NCBI RefSeq assembly: GCF_007859715.1
Contig: NZ_SJPG01000001.1
Span: forward strand, 5,152,001-5,216,000
From: Rubinisphaera italica
GTDB taxonomy: Bacteria > Planctomycetota > Planctomycetia > Planctomycetales > Planctomycetaceae
Direction of reading: 5' to 3'
Length of the DNA: 64,000 bases
Within the stretch, counting starts at the first letter, position 1. Every line of letters begins with the position of its first letter. The translations under genes were made by a program, and so were the position numbers. The notes under the pieces were generated by a model that made no database searches, was not told the DNA's origin, and saw nothing but the letters and a program-made list of their open reading frames with translations. Below, one piece after another: positions 18,296 to 27,997 of the stretch.

Positions 18296-20374
18296 ATGCA
18301 ATTTCTGGCCAACGCCCTGAATGATGATGCGTTTCTGCTTGATATGGAAGCGGAGTCGCTGAATGAAGTTTTTGAGTTGTCTCTCGATCATCTCATTTCT
18401 CGGGATCTGATTGCAAAAGAGCATCGCGATGTGATTCATCAAGCGTTGTTGACTCGGGAAAAAGCGGTCTCGACGGCGATTGGACAGGCGGTCGCAATAC
18501 CTCATGCGTATGTGCCCGAGATCGAACAGCCTAGAGTCTTTTTTGTCCGTTTAAAACGCCCGCTGAATCTCGGGGCTCCCGATGGTGTACCGACGCGGTT
18601 CTTTTTTATTCTATTGGGCCCCACCGGATTTGCAGCCGAACATCTCGATACGCTGACTTCGATCGCGCGGTTGATGTCGGATGAAGAATTTCGTTACGAC
18701 CTGCTGCAGTCGCGGTCTCGAAAAAATGTTCTTGATGCCCTTGAACGTTTTCATCTTCGAAATACACCCATCATTCCCGATGCGGTCAAGAAAGCGGAAG
18801 AGGTTCTGAAATTCTCCGGCAAACCGTTTGGGGGAGTCTGGAATGATTTCAAACGGCGCTGGCCCCATTATCGGGATGACTGGACGCGTGGCTGGAGTAG
18901 TAAATCGGCGGCGGCGACTGTGTTTTTGTTCTTTGCCTGTCTGGCACCGGCTGTGACATTCGGCGGGATTATGGGAGCAATTACGAATCAGCAGATCGGC
19001 GTGGTCGAAATGCTGATCGCGACTGCAGCCGGGGGAATGATTTATGCGATCTTTTCCGGGCAGCCTTTAATTTTGCTGGGTGGAGTTGGTCCAATGCTCG
19101 TGTTTACGGGCATTCTGTATCAGATGTGCGTGGACCTCTCGATTCCGTTTCTGCCGATGTATCAGTGGATCGGCTTCTGGACGGCTCTCATTCTGCTGAT
19201 CCTCTGTTCGAGCGATGCTTCCGTTTTGATGCGGTATTTCACACGATTCAGTGATGATGTCTTTTCGGTGTTGATGTCGCTGATCTTCATTTATGAAGCG
19301 GTCAAAGCGCTCGCTATGATCTTTCAGGAGAGCTTTGCGGACAGTTCGGTGAATCATGATAAAGCGTTTCTCTCGCTGATACTGGCAGTCGGGACGGCGA
19401 TGATTGCCTTCAATTTGTCCCGGTTTCGACGCAGTCGGTATTTGATGCCGTGGATGCGGGAATTTCTTTCCGACTTCGGGCCGACCATTGCGATAGCCGC
19501 GACAGCTTGCATTGGGTTTGCGTTTCGAGGAGAAATTCCGCTCGATCAGCTGGCGGTTCCCGCTGCCATTCAACCGACAATGGTGAATCCCGAAACGGGC
19601 GATCCGCGGTCGTGGATTATTGATGGGAGTACGTTGCCGTTCAACTTGAAAATGCTGGCGATCCTGCCAGCTATTCTGGCGGCTGTGCTGATTTTTCTCG
19701 TGCAGAATGTAACCGGGCGGCTGATCAATGGGCCGGATCTCAAATTGAAAAAGGGGGCGGCTTATCATCTGGATTTGCTGGTGTTGGCGGTGCTTGTGCT
19801 GATCTGTTCACTGTTCGGGTTACCCTGGCTGGTCGCTGCGACGGTCCGATCTCTGGCGCATGTGCGTGGACTGGCGACGGTTGAAGAACAGATCTCCAGT
19901 TCGGGAGAGAAGAAGGAACGCTTCATTCACGTGGAAGAGAATCGACTGACCGCATTTGCGATTCATGCGTTGATTGGGCTGTCATTGTTGGCCTTGAATA
20001 TTCTGGCTTATACACCGATGGCCGTTCTGTTTGGGCTGTTTTTGTATATGGGCGTGGTTTCGCTGCTGGGGAATCAGTTTATCGAGCGGTTGAGCCTGTG
20101 GCTGATGGATTCGTCACTCTACCCGCGAACTCACTACATTCGCCGGGTTCCAATTCGATTGATTCACGTGTTTACACTCGTACAGTTGCTGTGCCTGATC
20201 GTATTGTGCCTGATTAATTTGAGTCCCTACAAGTGGATGCGGTTAACGTTTCCGATCTTCATTGCGTTCCTGGTGCCCGTTCGAAGCCTGTTGGATCTTA
20301 TTTTTCCCCCAGAAGAACTCGCGGTACTGGATGCGACGACAGATCCGGATGAAGAGAAGTCGCATTGGACATGA
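18296..20374 (+). CDS. Anion/bicarbonate transporter (SLC4-like) with N-terminal PTS EIIA domain
   Basis: A 692-residue fusion. Residues 3-150 form a PTS EIIA (fructose/mannitol type) domain, with the phospho-acceptor site AIPHAY (His70) and the FFILLGPTGFAAEHLDTLTSIARLM region. From about 180 to 690 it is a membrane protein with roughly 12 helices showing SLC4/Band 3 hallmarks: LAPAVTFGGIMGAIT in the first core helix, GQPLILLGGVGPMLVFTG in the third, and LPFLPMYQWIGFW. It should move bicarbonate or another anion across the inner membrane. The eukaryotic Band 3 cytoplasmic domain shares the EIIA fold, which makes this fusion informative about that origin. No EI or HPr gene adjoins it, so phosphorylation of His70 is unproven. 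The gene starts directly after an AT-rich stretch with no neighbour on its strand. Confidence 0.9.
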   Translation: MQFLANALNDDAFLLDMEAESLNEVFELSLDHLISRDLIAKEHRDVIHQALLTREKAVSTAIGQAVAIPHAYVPEIEQPRVFFVRLKRPLNLGAPDGVPTRFFFILLGPTGFAAEHLDTLTSIARLMSDEEFRYDLLQSRSRKNVLDALERFHLRNTPIIPDAVKKAEEVLKFSGKPFGGVWNDFKRRWPHYRDDWTRGWSSKSAAATVFLFFACLAPAVTFGGIMGAITNQQIGVVEMLIATAAGGMIYAIFSGQPLILLGGVGPMLVFTGILYQMCVDLSIPFLPMYQWIGFWTALILLILCSSDASVLMRYFTRFSDDVFSVLMSLIFIYEAVKALAMIFQESFADSSVNHDKAFLSLILAVGTAMIAFNLSRFRRSRYLMPWMREFLSDFGPTIAIAATACIGFAFRGEIPLDQLAVPAAIQPTMVNPETGDPRSWIIDGSTLPFNLKMLAILPAILAAVLIFLVQNVTGRLINGPDLKLKKGAAYHLDLLVLAVLVLICSLFGLPWLVAATVRSLAHVRGLATVEEQISSSGEKKERFIHVEENRLTAFAIHALIGLSLLALNILAYTPMAVLFGLFLYMGVVSLLGNQFIERLSLWLMDSSLYPRTHYIRRVPIRLIHVFTLVQLLCLIVLCLINLSPYKWMRLTFPIFIAFLVPVRSLLDLIFPPEELAVLDATTDPDEEKSHWT

Positions 20375-20745
20375 TGTTTTAGGCAAGCCGAGTCAGTTAT
20401 GACTCGGGTGGGTTCGGTTCATCTATCACATTTTTCACAACCCGACACATAATCATCATGAAACACCCGAGCTAATTTGATCGAATTTCTGGGGTCTTCG
20501 CTGCGATGCGACCCCAGCGACCAGGGTTGATTAGGGATGTGATCATGGGAAGACAGGCTGGAAGCCTGTGCGTCAGAGGTGGTTTTTACACTTAAAGTGT
20601 TGGCTGATAGTTGTTTGTCGACACGCTTCGACTTACGATACTGTTCAATCTCTCATGAATTTGAGTTCAAATTGTGCAGACCGCTCGACAGTGGATTGAG
20701 CAGAGAACAGGATTCGTCAATCGCACAGGAAATAAAGACGTCAGA
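20375..20745. other. 371-base spacer made mostly of repeats
   Basis: It contains an R3 element, then an R5 hairpin (CTGGGGTC at about 20491 and GACCCCAG ending near 20518), an R8 palindrome (ACAGGCTGGAAGCCTGT, 20553-20569), and unremarkable AT-rich DNA up to the glycosyltransferase start. A GTG at 20674 opens the same frame as that gene but is a poorer start. Confidence 0.65.
20382..20475. repeat. R3 composite repeat
   Basis: The left hairpin is CCGAGTCAGTTATGACTCGG (20388-20407, in AAGCCGAGTCAGTTATGACT). It is followed by about 55 AT-rich bases and a worn right part CACCCGAGCTAATTTG. Compare 2820 and 32058. Confidence 0.75.
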
Positions 20746-21588
20746 ATGTCAGATACCAGTTTAAGCAGTGTTGGCACACAGTTTACGGAGAGTTGGCTGG
20801 AACAATTACAGAGTGTTCTGGGTAAAGCCGCTTGTGAGCAGATGGGATTTTACGCAATCCCTGAAACGCTGCTCCTGAGCGTGGTCGTTCCTGTCTATAA
20901 TGAGTGCGAGACATTACACCTGATTCTGGAAAAGATTCAGGAAGTCCCCATCAATAAAGAGATCATTCTGGTGGATGACTGCTCAAAGGATGGGACTCGG
21001 GATTTACTGCAGGAGATGGAGAAAGCCCAGGCAGAAGGAGAACAGGATCCGCGGAACTGCTTTGTGTTTGCCTATCATGAGAAGAATCAGGGCAAGGGGG
21101 CGGCTTTGCGGACGGGATTTTTGAGAGCCTCGGGAGATATCGTCATCATTCAGGATGCCGACATGGAGTATAATCCTCACGAGTATCCCCGGCTGATCAA
21201 GCCAATTGTCGAAGGGAAAGCCGATGTCGTTTACGGCAGCCGCTTTCTGGGAGACCAGCCGCATCGGGTGCTTTACTACTGGCATTATTTGGGGAATAAT
21301 TTTTTAACTCAGCTCTCCAACTGTTTTACCAATTTGAATTTGACGGACATGGAAACCTGTTACAAGGTGTTCCGCAAGGAAGTGCTGCAGGAGATCGCGC
21401 CCAAACTGCAGCAGAACCGGTTTGGCTTTGAGCCGGAAATCACCGCGAGAATTGCTCGTCGAAATCATCGGATTTTTGAAATGTCGATTAGCTATTCAGG
21501 ACGGACATACGATCAAGGCAAAAAAATTGGCTGGAAAGATGGCTTTCAGGCCCTGTACTGCATTATTCGGTATGGATTAGCGGATTAA
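20746..21588 (+). CDS. Family 2 glycosyltransferase (DPM1/GT2-like)
   Basis: A 280-residue cytoplasmic GT-A fold enzyme. It opens with [14 protein letters not shown], then [28 protein letters not shown], the DxD-type metal site [18 protein letters not shown], and the C-terminal [12 protein letters not shown] and [13 protein letters not shown] signatures. Such enzymes transfer a sugar from a nucleotide or make a dolichol/undecaprenyl-phosphate sugar for cell-envelope glycans. No membrane helix is seen at the end. The ATG at 20746 is preferred over the upstream GTG at 20674 because conserved sequence starts after it; AGGAA lies about 15 bases upstream, which is long. Confidence 0.92.
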   Translation: MSDTSLSSVGTQFTESWLEQLQSVLGKAACEQMGFYAIPETLLLSVVVPVYNECETLHLILEKIQEVPINKEIILVDDCSKDGTRDLLQEMEKAQAEGEQDPRNCFVFAYHEKNQGKGAALRTGFLRASGDIVIIQDADMEYNPHEYPRLIKPIVEGKADVVYGSRFLGDQPHRVLYYWHYLGNNFLTQLSNCFTNLNLTDMETCYKVFRKEVLQEIAPKLQQNRFGFEPEITARIARRNHRIFEMSISYSGRTYDQGKKIGWKDGFQALYCIIRYGLAD

Positions 21589-21671
21589 GCAGGGTAGATT
21601 CGACTGAGTTTAAAGCCTGACCGCAAAACAACGAACATAGACTATCAACGAGCAGTAGAAACGAAGACCGG

Positions 21672-23675
21672 ATGAACGATATTACACCCGAGGGATCCAA
21701 CCTGCCTCCAGAACCTGATGTCCGAGATCAGCAGGGGCCTTTGCAGGAAGGTTTGAAGAAAACCAGTAGTCCTTCGAATGAGTCCGCCAGTAAAACCAGC
21801 AAACAACAACGCATGCCGTGGTCGTTGATTCTGCTCGTCGGCATCGCTTTTCTAATTATCTGGGCTGCCAACAATGGTCGCGAAGGCTCGAAAGTCGATT
21901 ACGGTTTCTTCTGGAAGCAGCTTCAAGACGACAATGTGACCGATGTTGTGTTTGAAGGGAATGTTCTAGCCGGAAAATGGAAGAAAGTTCCTGAGAACCC
22001 AGAAAAGGAAACCGATAAAGAAGCCAAGCCTCTCGAAGAGACGTTCTATACACAAATTCCTCATCTCGAAAGTGATCGACTTCTGGAAGCGCTGGCGGCT
22101 TCTGGAACTGAAAATTACAAAGATGTGACGACCCAGATTTCCTTTGGCACTCAAATGCTGATCATGCTCGGCGGCACGTTGCTGCTGATGTTGTTCTTCC
22201 TGACAATGATGCGACGCTCGGCGGATCCGATGTCTTCCGGAATGTTCGGCAGCTTCACGAAAAGCCCTGCTCGGGAGTTCAAACCGTCTGACAAACTGAC
22301 AACCTTCGATGAAGTTGCGGGGATGGAAAATCCCAAAACTGAGCTTCAGGAAGTGGTTGAGTTCCTCAAAAACCCCGCGAAGTTTCAACGGCTCGGAGCT
22401 CAGATCCCCAAAGGTGTGCTCCTGATGGGCTCGCCGGGTACTGGAAAAACATTGCTGGCCCGGGCAACTGCCGGGGAAGCGGAAGTACCGTTTTACAGCA
22501 TTAATGGTTCCGAGTTCATTCAGATGTTTGTCGGTGTCGGCGCCAGCCGTGTGCGGGATTTGTTTCGCATCGCCAAGGAACATTCACCCTGCATCGTATT
22601 CATTGATGAAATCGACGCGGTCGGCCGCATGCGTGGAGCCGGTTACGGCGGCGGGCACGATGAACGCGAACAGACACTCAATCAAATCCTCAGTGAAATG
22701 GACGGATTTTCTCAGAACGATGCCGTCATCGTGATTGCGGCTACGAACCGGCCCGATGTTCTCGATAAAGCGTTGACTCGACCGGGACGATTTGATCGAC
22801 ATATTGTGGTCGACCTGCCTACAAAAGAAGGTCGGCTCGGCATTCTGAAAGTTCACAGCCGCAAGGTTCCGCTGGCTGATGATGTGAATCTGGATCGTAT
22901 TGCGGCGAGTACGATTGGATATTCGGGAGCAGACCTGAAAAACCTCGTCAACGAAGCGGCTCTCCATGCGACCCGCAACGGCAAAAGCAAAGTGATGATG
23001 GAAGACTTTGAAGCTGCCGCTGATCGCGTGATGATGGGTATCAAACGAGAAGATGTGCTGTCCGACAAAGAAAAGAAGATGACCGCGTATCACGAAGCCG
23101 GTCATACGCTAGTGGCCTGGTTCTCGCCGGAACTGGATCCGGTTCATAAAGTGACAATCGTTCCCCGCGGGCGAGCATTGGGTGTGACTCAGTTGCGACC
23201 GGATGAAGAGCGTCACAGCGTGGGAGAACAGCGACTGCATCAACAGTTGGCAATGCTCCTGGGTGGACGTGCCGCTGAGAAACTGGTCTTCAACGAATAT
23301 ACTGCGAATGCTTCCGACGATTTGAAGCGGGCAACCGATCTTTCCCGGAAAATGGTTTCCCACTGGGGGATGAGCGAAACAATCGGTCCGGCTGCCTTTC
23401 GACATGCCGAGTCGGATCCCTTCCTGGGCAAGGAAATGCACGAGATGAGATCGTATTCCGATACGACGGCTCATCTGGTGGATCAGGAGATACAACGGGT
23501 CTTGTTCGCGGCTTCGGATCAGGCAACAAATCTACTGAACGAGCATCGTCGAGAACTGGATGAAATTTCGGAAGCACTCATCGAAAAAGAGATTATCGAC
23601 TCCGACGATCTGGAACGAATTCTGGGCAAACGAGTCGATTGGAAATCGAACGATATTGCCGAAGGTGAGAGTTAA
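21672..23675 (+). CDS. ftsH: ATP-dependent zinc metalloprotease FtsH
   Basis: A 667-residue protein with the full FtsH plan. A charged Ser/Pro-rich N-terminus (1-45) is followed by a transmembrane helix (about 49-67), a periplasmic loop with acidic repeats, and a second helix (about 157-180). The AAA+ domain has GSPGTGKT (253-260), [11 protein letters not shown], the SRH and [18 protein letters not shown]. The protease domain has HEAGH (474-478) and the conserved downstream Asp. FtsH unfolds and degrades damaged or regulatory membrane and cytosolic proteins. It is 83 bases downstream of the glycosyltransferase. FtsH paralogues are common in planctomycetes, so this may be one of several. Confidence 0.97.
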   Translation: MNDITPEGSNLPPEPDVRDQQGPLQEGLKKTSSPSNESASKTSKQQRMPWSLILLVGIAFLIIWAANNGREGSKVDYGFFWKQLQDDNVTDVVFEGNVLAGKWKKVPENPEKETDKEAKPLEETFYTQIPHLESDRLLEALAASGTENYKDVTTQISFGTQMLIMLGGTLLLMLFFLTMMRRSADPMSSGMFGSFTKSPAREFKPSDKLTTFDEVAGMENPKTELQEVVEFLKNPAKFQRLGAQIPKGVLLMGSPGTGKTLLARATAGEAEVPFYSINGSEFIQMFVGVGASRVRDLFRIAKEHSPCIVFIDEIDAVGRMRGAGYGGGHDEREQTLNQILSEMDGFSQNDAVIVIAATNRPDVLDKALTRPGRFDRHIVVDLPTKEGRLGILKVHSRKVPLADDVNLDRIAASTIGYSGADLKNLVNEAALHATRNGKSKVMMEDFEAAADRVMMGIKREDVLSDKEKKMTAYHEAGHTLVAWFSPELDPVHKVTIVPRGRALGVTQLRPDEERHSVGEQRLHQQLAMLLGGRAAEKLVFNEYTANASDDLKRATDLSRKMVSHWGMSETIGPAAFRHAESDPFLGKEMHEMRSYSDTTAHLVDQEIQRVLFAASDQATNLLNEHRRELDEISEALIEKEIIDSDDLERILGKRVDWKSNDIAEGES

Positions 23676-23703
23676 AAGCTGTAGGTCAGGCTGTGCCTCA
23701 AAT

Positions 23704-23830
23704 TGGGTGGCCCCGAAAGTTTCTTTCGGGGCGGCGCAGCCGTAAGAAGTTCTTTATAATATTCACAAACTAATTGAAATCTGCTTATGGACTTCGTCCA
23801 CCCAGATAGCATAGCTATCTGGGCCACCCG
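23704..23830. repeat. R4 composite repeat, inverted relative to 14332
   Basis: Hairpin B comes first (CCCCGAAAG-CTTTCGGGG, then GGCGCAGCCG), then about 45 bases, then hairpin A (GTGGACTTCGTCCAC-like, CCCAGATAGC-GCTATCTGGG). Stem bases differ from the 14332 copy, but each pair is kept. An R7 half palindrome (GGTCAGGCTGTGCCT) lies just before it. Confidence 0.85.
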
Positions 23831-23868
23831 AGTAGACAACCTTAAATGCCTATCAGGCGGAGTTTCCC

Positions 23869-25047
23869 GTGGAGTCTGTATTTTTTGATCAATCAGCTGG
23901 CACCTTTGCGGATCTTGGTTTGAAGAAATCGACCGTGAAGCATCTCGAAGCCGTGGGATATCTTCATCCGAGCGAGATTCAGCAAAAGTTTATACCCCCG
24001 GCAGTTACCGGAGCCGATTGTCTGGGTCAGTCGCAAACGGGAACTGGTAAAACAGCAGCGTTCATGCTGCCTGTGATTGAACGCCTGGAAGATCCGACGC
24101 AGGATCCACAGGTATTAGTCCTGTGTCCGACGCGCGAACTTTCCGAGCAAGTGGCTGAAGAGACACGCAAACTCTGTAAAGATGATATTGATATTGTTGT
24201 AGTCGTCGGCGGGCGGCCACTGCGAAATCAGATGAAGCAGGTGGAACAGGGTGTCGACATTGTTGTCGGAACACCGGGACGTGTGATCGATCTGTTCAAA
24301 CGAAAATCTCTTTCGTTTGCCGGATTGAAAACCGTGGTCCTCGATGAAGCCGACCGCATGCTCGATATCGGATTCCGTCCCGATATGGAATACATTCTGA
24401 AAAACTGTCCAAAAGATCGACAGACATTATTACTCTCGGCCACGTTGCCCCCAGAAGTCGAACGGCTCTCAAGTCGCTTCATGCGAGATCCGATCCGCAT
24501 CGATATTTCGGTGAAAGATGTGACTTCCAATTCGGTCGATCAGTTTTTCTGTACCGTCGACAATCATCGCAAACTGGGTTTGTTGGTCAAACTTCTGCGG
24601 AAAGAACAACCTCAACAGGCGATTGTTTTTTGTCGCACACGTCGTAAAGCCGATGAGTTATACAATCGATTTAAGAGCCGAATTAAACAAGTGGCGGCTT
24701 TACATGGAGACTTGCCACAGGCCAAACGCGATCGAGTGATGCAAAGTTTCCGTGACCGCAAAGTGCGGCTGCTGATTGCAACCGATATTGTGGGACGAGG
24801 GATTGATGTCGGCGGGATTTCGCACATCATCAATTACGACATTCCCGAACATTCCGACGACTACGTGCACCGTGTCGGACGAGCAGGACGGCTCTCTTCA
24901 GACTTCAAAGGACGAGCCTTTACATTCGTAACGAAGGATCAGGGAGGCGAGTTGACCCGCATTGAAATGCTCGTCAATCGGATGATTCCCGAGTACACGT
25001 TTGAAGATTTCGACTCGTTCGAACCTCGAAAACGCCGACACGTTTGA
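23869..25047 (+). CDS. DEAD-box RNA helicase
   Basis: A 392-residue core helicase. Motifs appear in order: Q motif [26 protein letters not shown], motif I SQTGTGKT, Ia [10 protein letters not shown] and TPGR, motif II DEAD, motif III SAT, then [13 protein letters not shown], motif [11 protein letters not shown] and motif [10 protein letters not shown]. It unwinds short RNA duplexes using ATP; RhlE, SrmB, CsdA and DbpA relatives assist ribosome assembly or decay. The C-terminus is short (EPRKRRHV), without a special RNA-binding tail, so a subtype is not assigned. GTG start: no in-frame ATG precedes the Q motif, and AGGCGGAG lies 7 bases upstream. Confidence 0.94.
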   Translation: MESVFFDQSAGTFADLGLKKSTVKHLEAVGYLHPSEIQQKFIPPAVTGADCLGQSQTGTGKTAAFMLPVIERLEDPTQDPQVLVLCPTRELSEQVAEETRKLCKDDIDIVVVVGGRPLRNQMKQVEQGVDIVVGTPGRVIDLFKRKSLSFAGLKTVVLDEADRMLDIGFRPDMEYILKNCPKDRQTLLLSATLPPEVERLSSRFMRDPIRIDISVKDVTSNSVDQFFCTVDNHRKLGLLVKLLRKEQPQQAIVFCRTRRKADELYNRFKSRIKQVAALHGDLPQAKRDRVMQSFRDRKVRLLIATDIVGRGIDVGGISHIINYDIPEHSDDYVHRVGRAGRLSSDFKGRAFTFVTKDQGGELTRIEMLVNRMIPEYTFEDFDSFEPRKRRHV

Positions 25048-25056
25048 AGTGTCGTT

Positions 25057-25123
25057 ACAAGCACGAAGCGCAAGCGAGTGTGTTCTGGACGACATGACAC
25101 ACTCGCTTGCGCTTCGTGCTTGT
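25057..25123. repeat. R2 repeat, inverted pair
   Basis: Perfect R2 arms (ACAAGCACGAAGCGCAAGCG and its complement) enclose a short loop GTTCTGGACGACATGAC. It lies 10 bases after the helicase stop and 30 bases before the MATE gene. It could end the helicase transcript, although it lacks a T-run. Confidence 0.9.
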
Positions 25124-25152
25124 ATGATTTCTCTTGTTCCAAATGACTTTTC

Positions 25153-26589
25153 ATGTGGTACAAGCTGAATACCCAACTATTGAAAACAGTTCTCATGTCT
25201 TCGTCCACTCCAGTGACTCGAGCGCGACCCGGTTCCGCTCAGGAACTGTTGTTGATTGCTTTACCATTGATGATCAGTTTTGGATCGCAATCGGTAATGA
25301 GCTTTATCGATCGGATTTTTTTAACCTGGTATTCCAGCAGTGCTCTGGCGGCGACGATGCCTGCCAGTATGTTGAACTGGTCAATCGTCAGTTTTGCAAT
25401 GGGGGTTGCGAGTTACACAGGGACCTTCATTTCACAATATGAAGGAGCAGGACGGAAGGATCGAGTTGCCCGTGTAGTGTGGCAATCGATATGGTTGTGT
25501 CTGAGTCTGGGCTCTTTGCTGGCTTTGTTTACTCTGGCTGCTCCACTCATCTTTGCGCTTGCAGGACACCCTGCCGATGTCCAGCGGGATGAAGTCACCT
25601 ATTTTTCCATGCTCTGCGGAGGTGCACCGGCTGCATTATTGATGACGTCCCTTTCGAGTTTCTTTTCTGGTCGTGGACAGACCGCTGTCGTGATGTGGGT
25701 CAATCTGACCGCAGTGCTTATCAATCTTGTCTTTGGCTACCTGCTGATTTTTGGATTTGCATTCATTCCTCCTCTGGGAATCTGGGGGGCTGGTCTGGCG
25801 ACTGTCATCTCAAATTGTCTGGCCTGCCTGTTATTTGTCGGTCTGATGATTCGAGAAGTCTCACGCAAGCAGTACCCCATGCGGAGTGAGTTCGGAATCG
25901 ACTTCGAATTGTGTCAGCGGATGTTGTATTACGGCCTGGCAATGGGTTTACAGATTTTTGTCGATATCTTCGGATTCACGATTTTTCTGCTCTTCGTAGG
26001 CAAAATGGGAACGACTGCGCTGGCAGCAACCAATCTGGCATTCAATCTGAACTCATTGGCATTTATCCCGATGTTGGGGCTCGGCACTGCGGTGATGACT
26101 CTGGTTGGGAGAAGAATCGGGGAAAAGAACCCGGCTCTTGCCGAAACAACTGTTCGTCATGCGTTGCAGTTAGGATGCACCTACATGGGACTGTGGTGTG
26201 TGGCCTATGTCCTGATTCCTCGATTATTGATCACTCCATTTCGGGCCTATGCCGCTGGAGATGAATTTGCGGAAATAGAAGAGACTGCTGTCATTCTGAT
26301 GAGGTTTATTGCCATTTATGGCCTGTTTGATGTTCTCGCTATTGTGTATGGATACGCACTTCGCGGAGCAGGCGATGCCTTGTATCCATTTTTGTTTTTC
26401 ACACTGTCCAGTATTTTCTGTCTGATCATCCCTTCGGCTGTCATCTGGTATCTGTGGGGTGGCAATCTTATTGGTACCTGGAGTGTCGTCACGTTTTATA
26501 TTTTTATTGTCGGGATAGGGATGTGGTGGCGATATCGTGGGGGAAAATGGAAATCGATGTCAGTCATTGAAAAGGAAGTGCTGATTTAA
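25153..26589 (+). CDS. MATE family multidrug/cation antiporter
   Basis: A 478-residue membrane protein with about 12 hydrophobic helices in two related halves. Half 1 has ELLLIALPLMISFGSQSVMSFIDRIFLTWYSSSALAATMPA, half 2 has FEL-CQRMLYYGLAMGLQIFVDIF and LAATNLAFNLNSLAFIPMLGLGTAVMTLVGRRIG. These match the NorM-like group, which expels drugs or organic cations in exchange for sodium or protons. A second ATG at 25195 (MSSSTP) is a plausible alternative start; neither has a clear ribosome site. The C-terminus (KWKSMSVIEKEVLI) is cytoplasmic. Confidence 0.93.
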   Translation: MWYKLNTQLLKTVLMSSSTPVTRARPGSAQELLLIALPLMISFGSQSVMSFIDRIFLTWYSSSALAATMPASMLNWSIVSFAMGVASYTGTFISQYEGAGRKDRVARVVWQSIWLCLSLGSLLALFTLAAPLIFALAGHPADVQRDEVTYFSMLCGGAPAALLMTSLSSFFSGRGQTAVVMWVNLTAVLINLVFGYLLIFGFAFIPPLGIWGAGLATVISNCLACLLFVGLMIREVSRKQYPMRSEFGIDFELCQRMLYYGLAMGLQIFVDIFGFTIFLLFVGKMGTTALAATNLAFNLNSLAFIPMLGLGTAVMTLVGRRIGEKNPALAETTVRHALQLGCTYMGLWCVAYVLIPRLLITPFRAYAAGDEFAEIEETAVILMRFIAIYGLFDVLAIVYGYALRGAGDALYPFLFFTLSSIFCLIIPSAVIWYLWGGNLIGTWSVVTFYIFIVGIGMWWRYRGGKWKSMSVIEKEVLI

Positions 26590-26963
26590 TATCGCCTTGC
26601 TTGCCAAGCATCGGTTGAGTCCTTTCGATTCGTCTGATTTTTCGGAAATTCAGTGTCACTGTCTGTTTTTCCCAGCTGGATTAACCCGAATATTCTGCAG
26701 GACTGCCACGAAGTGACAAGCTTTCATATTGACCAGAGATTTTCTGCTTCCGTATCATGGGAAAAGATGCTGACATAGATAATAGAGGATTGTGTCGATA
26801 TCCTGATGGGTACGGCACGTCCTGACCTAGTGGAGTGAGTTGGATCAGAAACCTCTGCAGTGATCTGCAGTTGAAAATATAGTAATAACAGTCTTTTGGC
26901 GTCTGAACGACGGCAAACAGTGGAGTGAGCACTCCTACTGCAGACAAAACGTGAGCACTCGAT
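26590..26963. other. 374-base spacer with one hairpin
   Basis: No gene was seen. Near the right end, CAGTGGAGTG and CACTCCTACTG (26919-26940) form a hairpin with one bulged T, 23 bases before the next ATG, so it may affect translation or be an operator. The rest is unremarkable. Confidence 0.5.
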
Positions 26964-27866
26964 ATGCACATTACCGGAAAAATCTTTGCTTTTCTGACGC
27001 TCTGCCTGGCGGTAGCTGCGATCATTTTGACGGCTAAAACGCTTGATAAGCAAAACGAATGGAATCGTCGCGTCGAGAAAGCCCGAGCCGATTATGAAGC
27101 TTCGCTGGCGAAATTGCCCGATGTCGAGAATAAAGCGAATCAGCTTGAAGAAGAAATCACATTGTCGCGTCTCGGATGGGGACGACACTGGAATGAAGTG
27201 GAAGTCACCGCCTCAGTAAATATTGCCCGGGGATTGATTAACATTGGAATCGGACGCAACGATGGTCTTGTTCAGACAACGGCTACCGGTGATCAGTATC
27301 CACAAATGTATGCATTTCAGGAAAATGCCGATGGGACGATGAGCTACGTAGGCGAGTTCCGTGTGACTCAAGTCGATGTCAATCGAGCAGCCTTGCAGTT
27401 GTCACGGACACCTCGTGAAGGTGAAGTCAACAACTGGAATTTCAACAATACGTGGCGCTTTCGTGATGCCCTCCCTCCTGCTAAGCGAAAATCGGTCAGT
27501 GAATTGCTCCTCAAAATGACAACGGTTGAGCAACGTCTGAGCGATCGCCGTCAATTCCTTTCCATTCAACAGGACAGTCTGGCCGCTGCGAAGACAGCTC
27601 TTGATAATCGGATGCAGGAACTTAACGGTAATCCTGAGGCTCCCGAAGGAGCAGGGGATGAATACACCAAAGGTCTGGTTGCGACGATGAACGCAGCTGA
27701 AGAAACTCGAAATGCGGCTCTGGCTGAAGTTCAAAAATTACGCGGAGAACTCGCCAGCCTGCACGCCCGCTTTGAAAAGCTACTCTCCGAAAACAGCGAG
27801 ATGGAAAACAAGTTGAGCTCACAATCCAAAACCGCTTCCAGTGCGACCGAACCTCCAGGGAATTGA
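26964..27866 (+). CDS. Membrane-anchored coiled-coil protein, unknown function
   Basis: A 300-residue protein. One helix at residues 6-24 (IFAFLTLCLAVAAIILTA) anchors it. A first coiled coil (about 28-70, KQNEWNRRVEKARADYEASLAKL) and a last one (about 175-285, rich in Glu, Leu, Ala and Gln) flank a compact middle region (about 75-170) with ARGLINIGIGRNDGL, MYAFQENADGTMSYVGEFRV and NNWNFNNTWRFRDA. No enzyme motif is visible. It reads as a structural or tethering envelope protein of planctomycetes. Nothing beside it suggests a partner. Confidence 0.8.
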   Translation: MHITGKIFAFLTLCLAVAAIILTAKTLDKQNEWNRRVEKARADYEASLAKLPDVENKANQLEEEITLSRLGWGRHWNEVEVTASVNIARGLINIGIGRNDGLVQTTATGDQYPQMYAFQENADGTMSYVGEFRVTQVDVNRAALQLSRTPREGEVNNWNFNNTWRFRDALPPAKRKSVSELLLKMTTVEQRLSDRRQFLSIQQDSLAAAKTALDNRMQELNGNPEAPEGAGDEYTKGLVATMNAAEETRNAALAEVQKLRGELASLHARFEKLLSENSEMENKLSSQSKTASSATEPPGN

Positions 27867-27883
27867 TTTCCATTCCATAATTT

Positions 27884-27912
27884 ACAAGCTCGAAGCGCAA
27901 GCGAGTGAGTCG
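27884..27912 (+). repeat. R2 repeat, half copy, with R5 remnant
   Basis: ACAAGCTCGAAGCGCAAGCG and then AGTGAGT, one base off the consensus. The far arm is lost. At about 27950-27980 lies an R5-like hairpin remnant (CTGGGGGC and a degraded partner) ending CGCTTCGTTTGT. Confidence 0.7.
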
Positions 27913-27997
27913 CTACTATTCAAGTTTCTCCATAGAACAGGCTGAAAACTCTGGGGGCTGCACTTCGCTAAGACCTCAGCCGCCCACGCTTCGTTTG

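Noticed and set aside
25057..25123. R2 pair as a true rho-independent terminator
   Set aside because: It makes a long stem but has no T-run on either strand, so it is listed as a repeat only.
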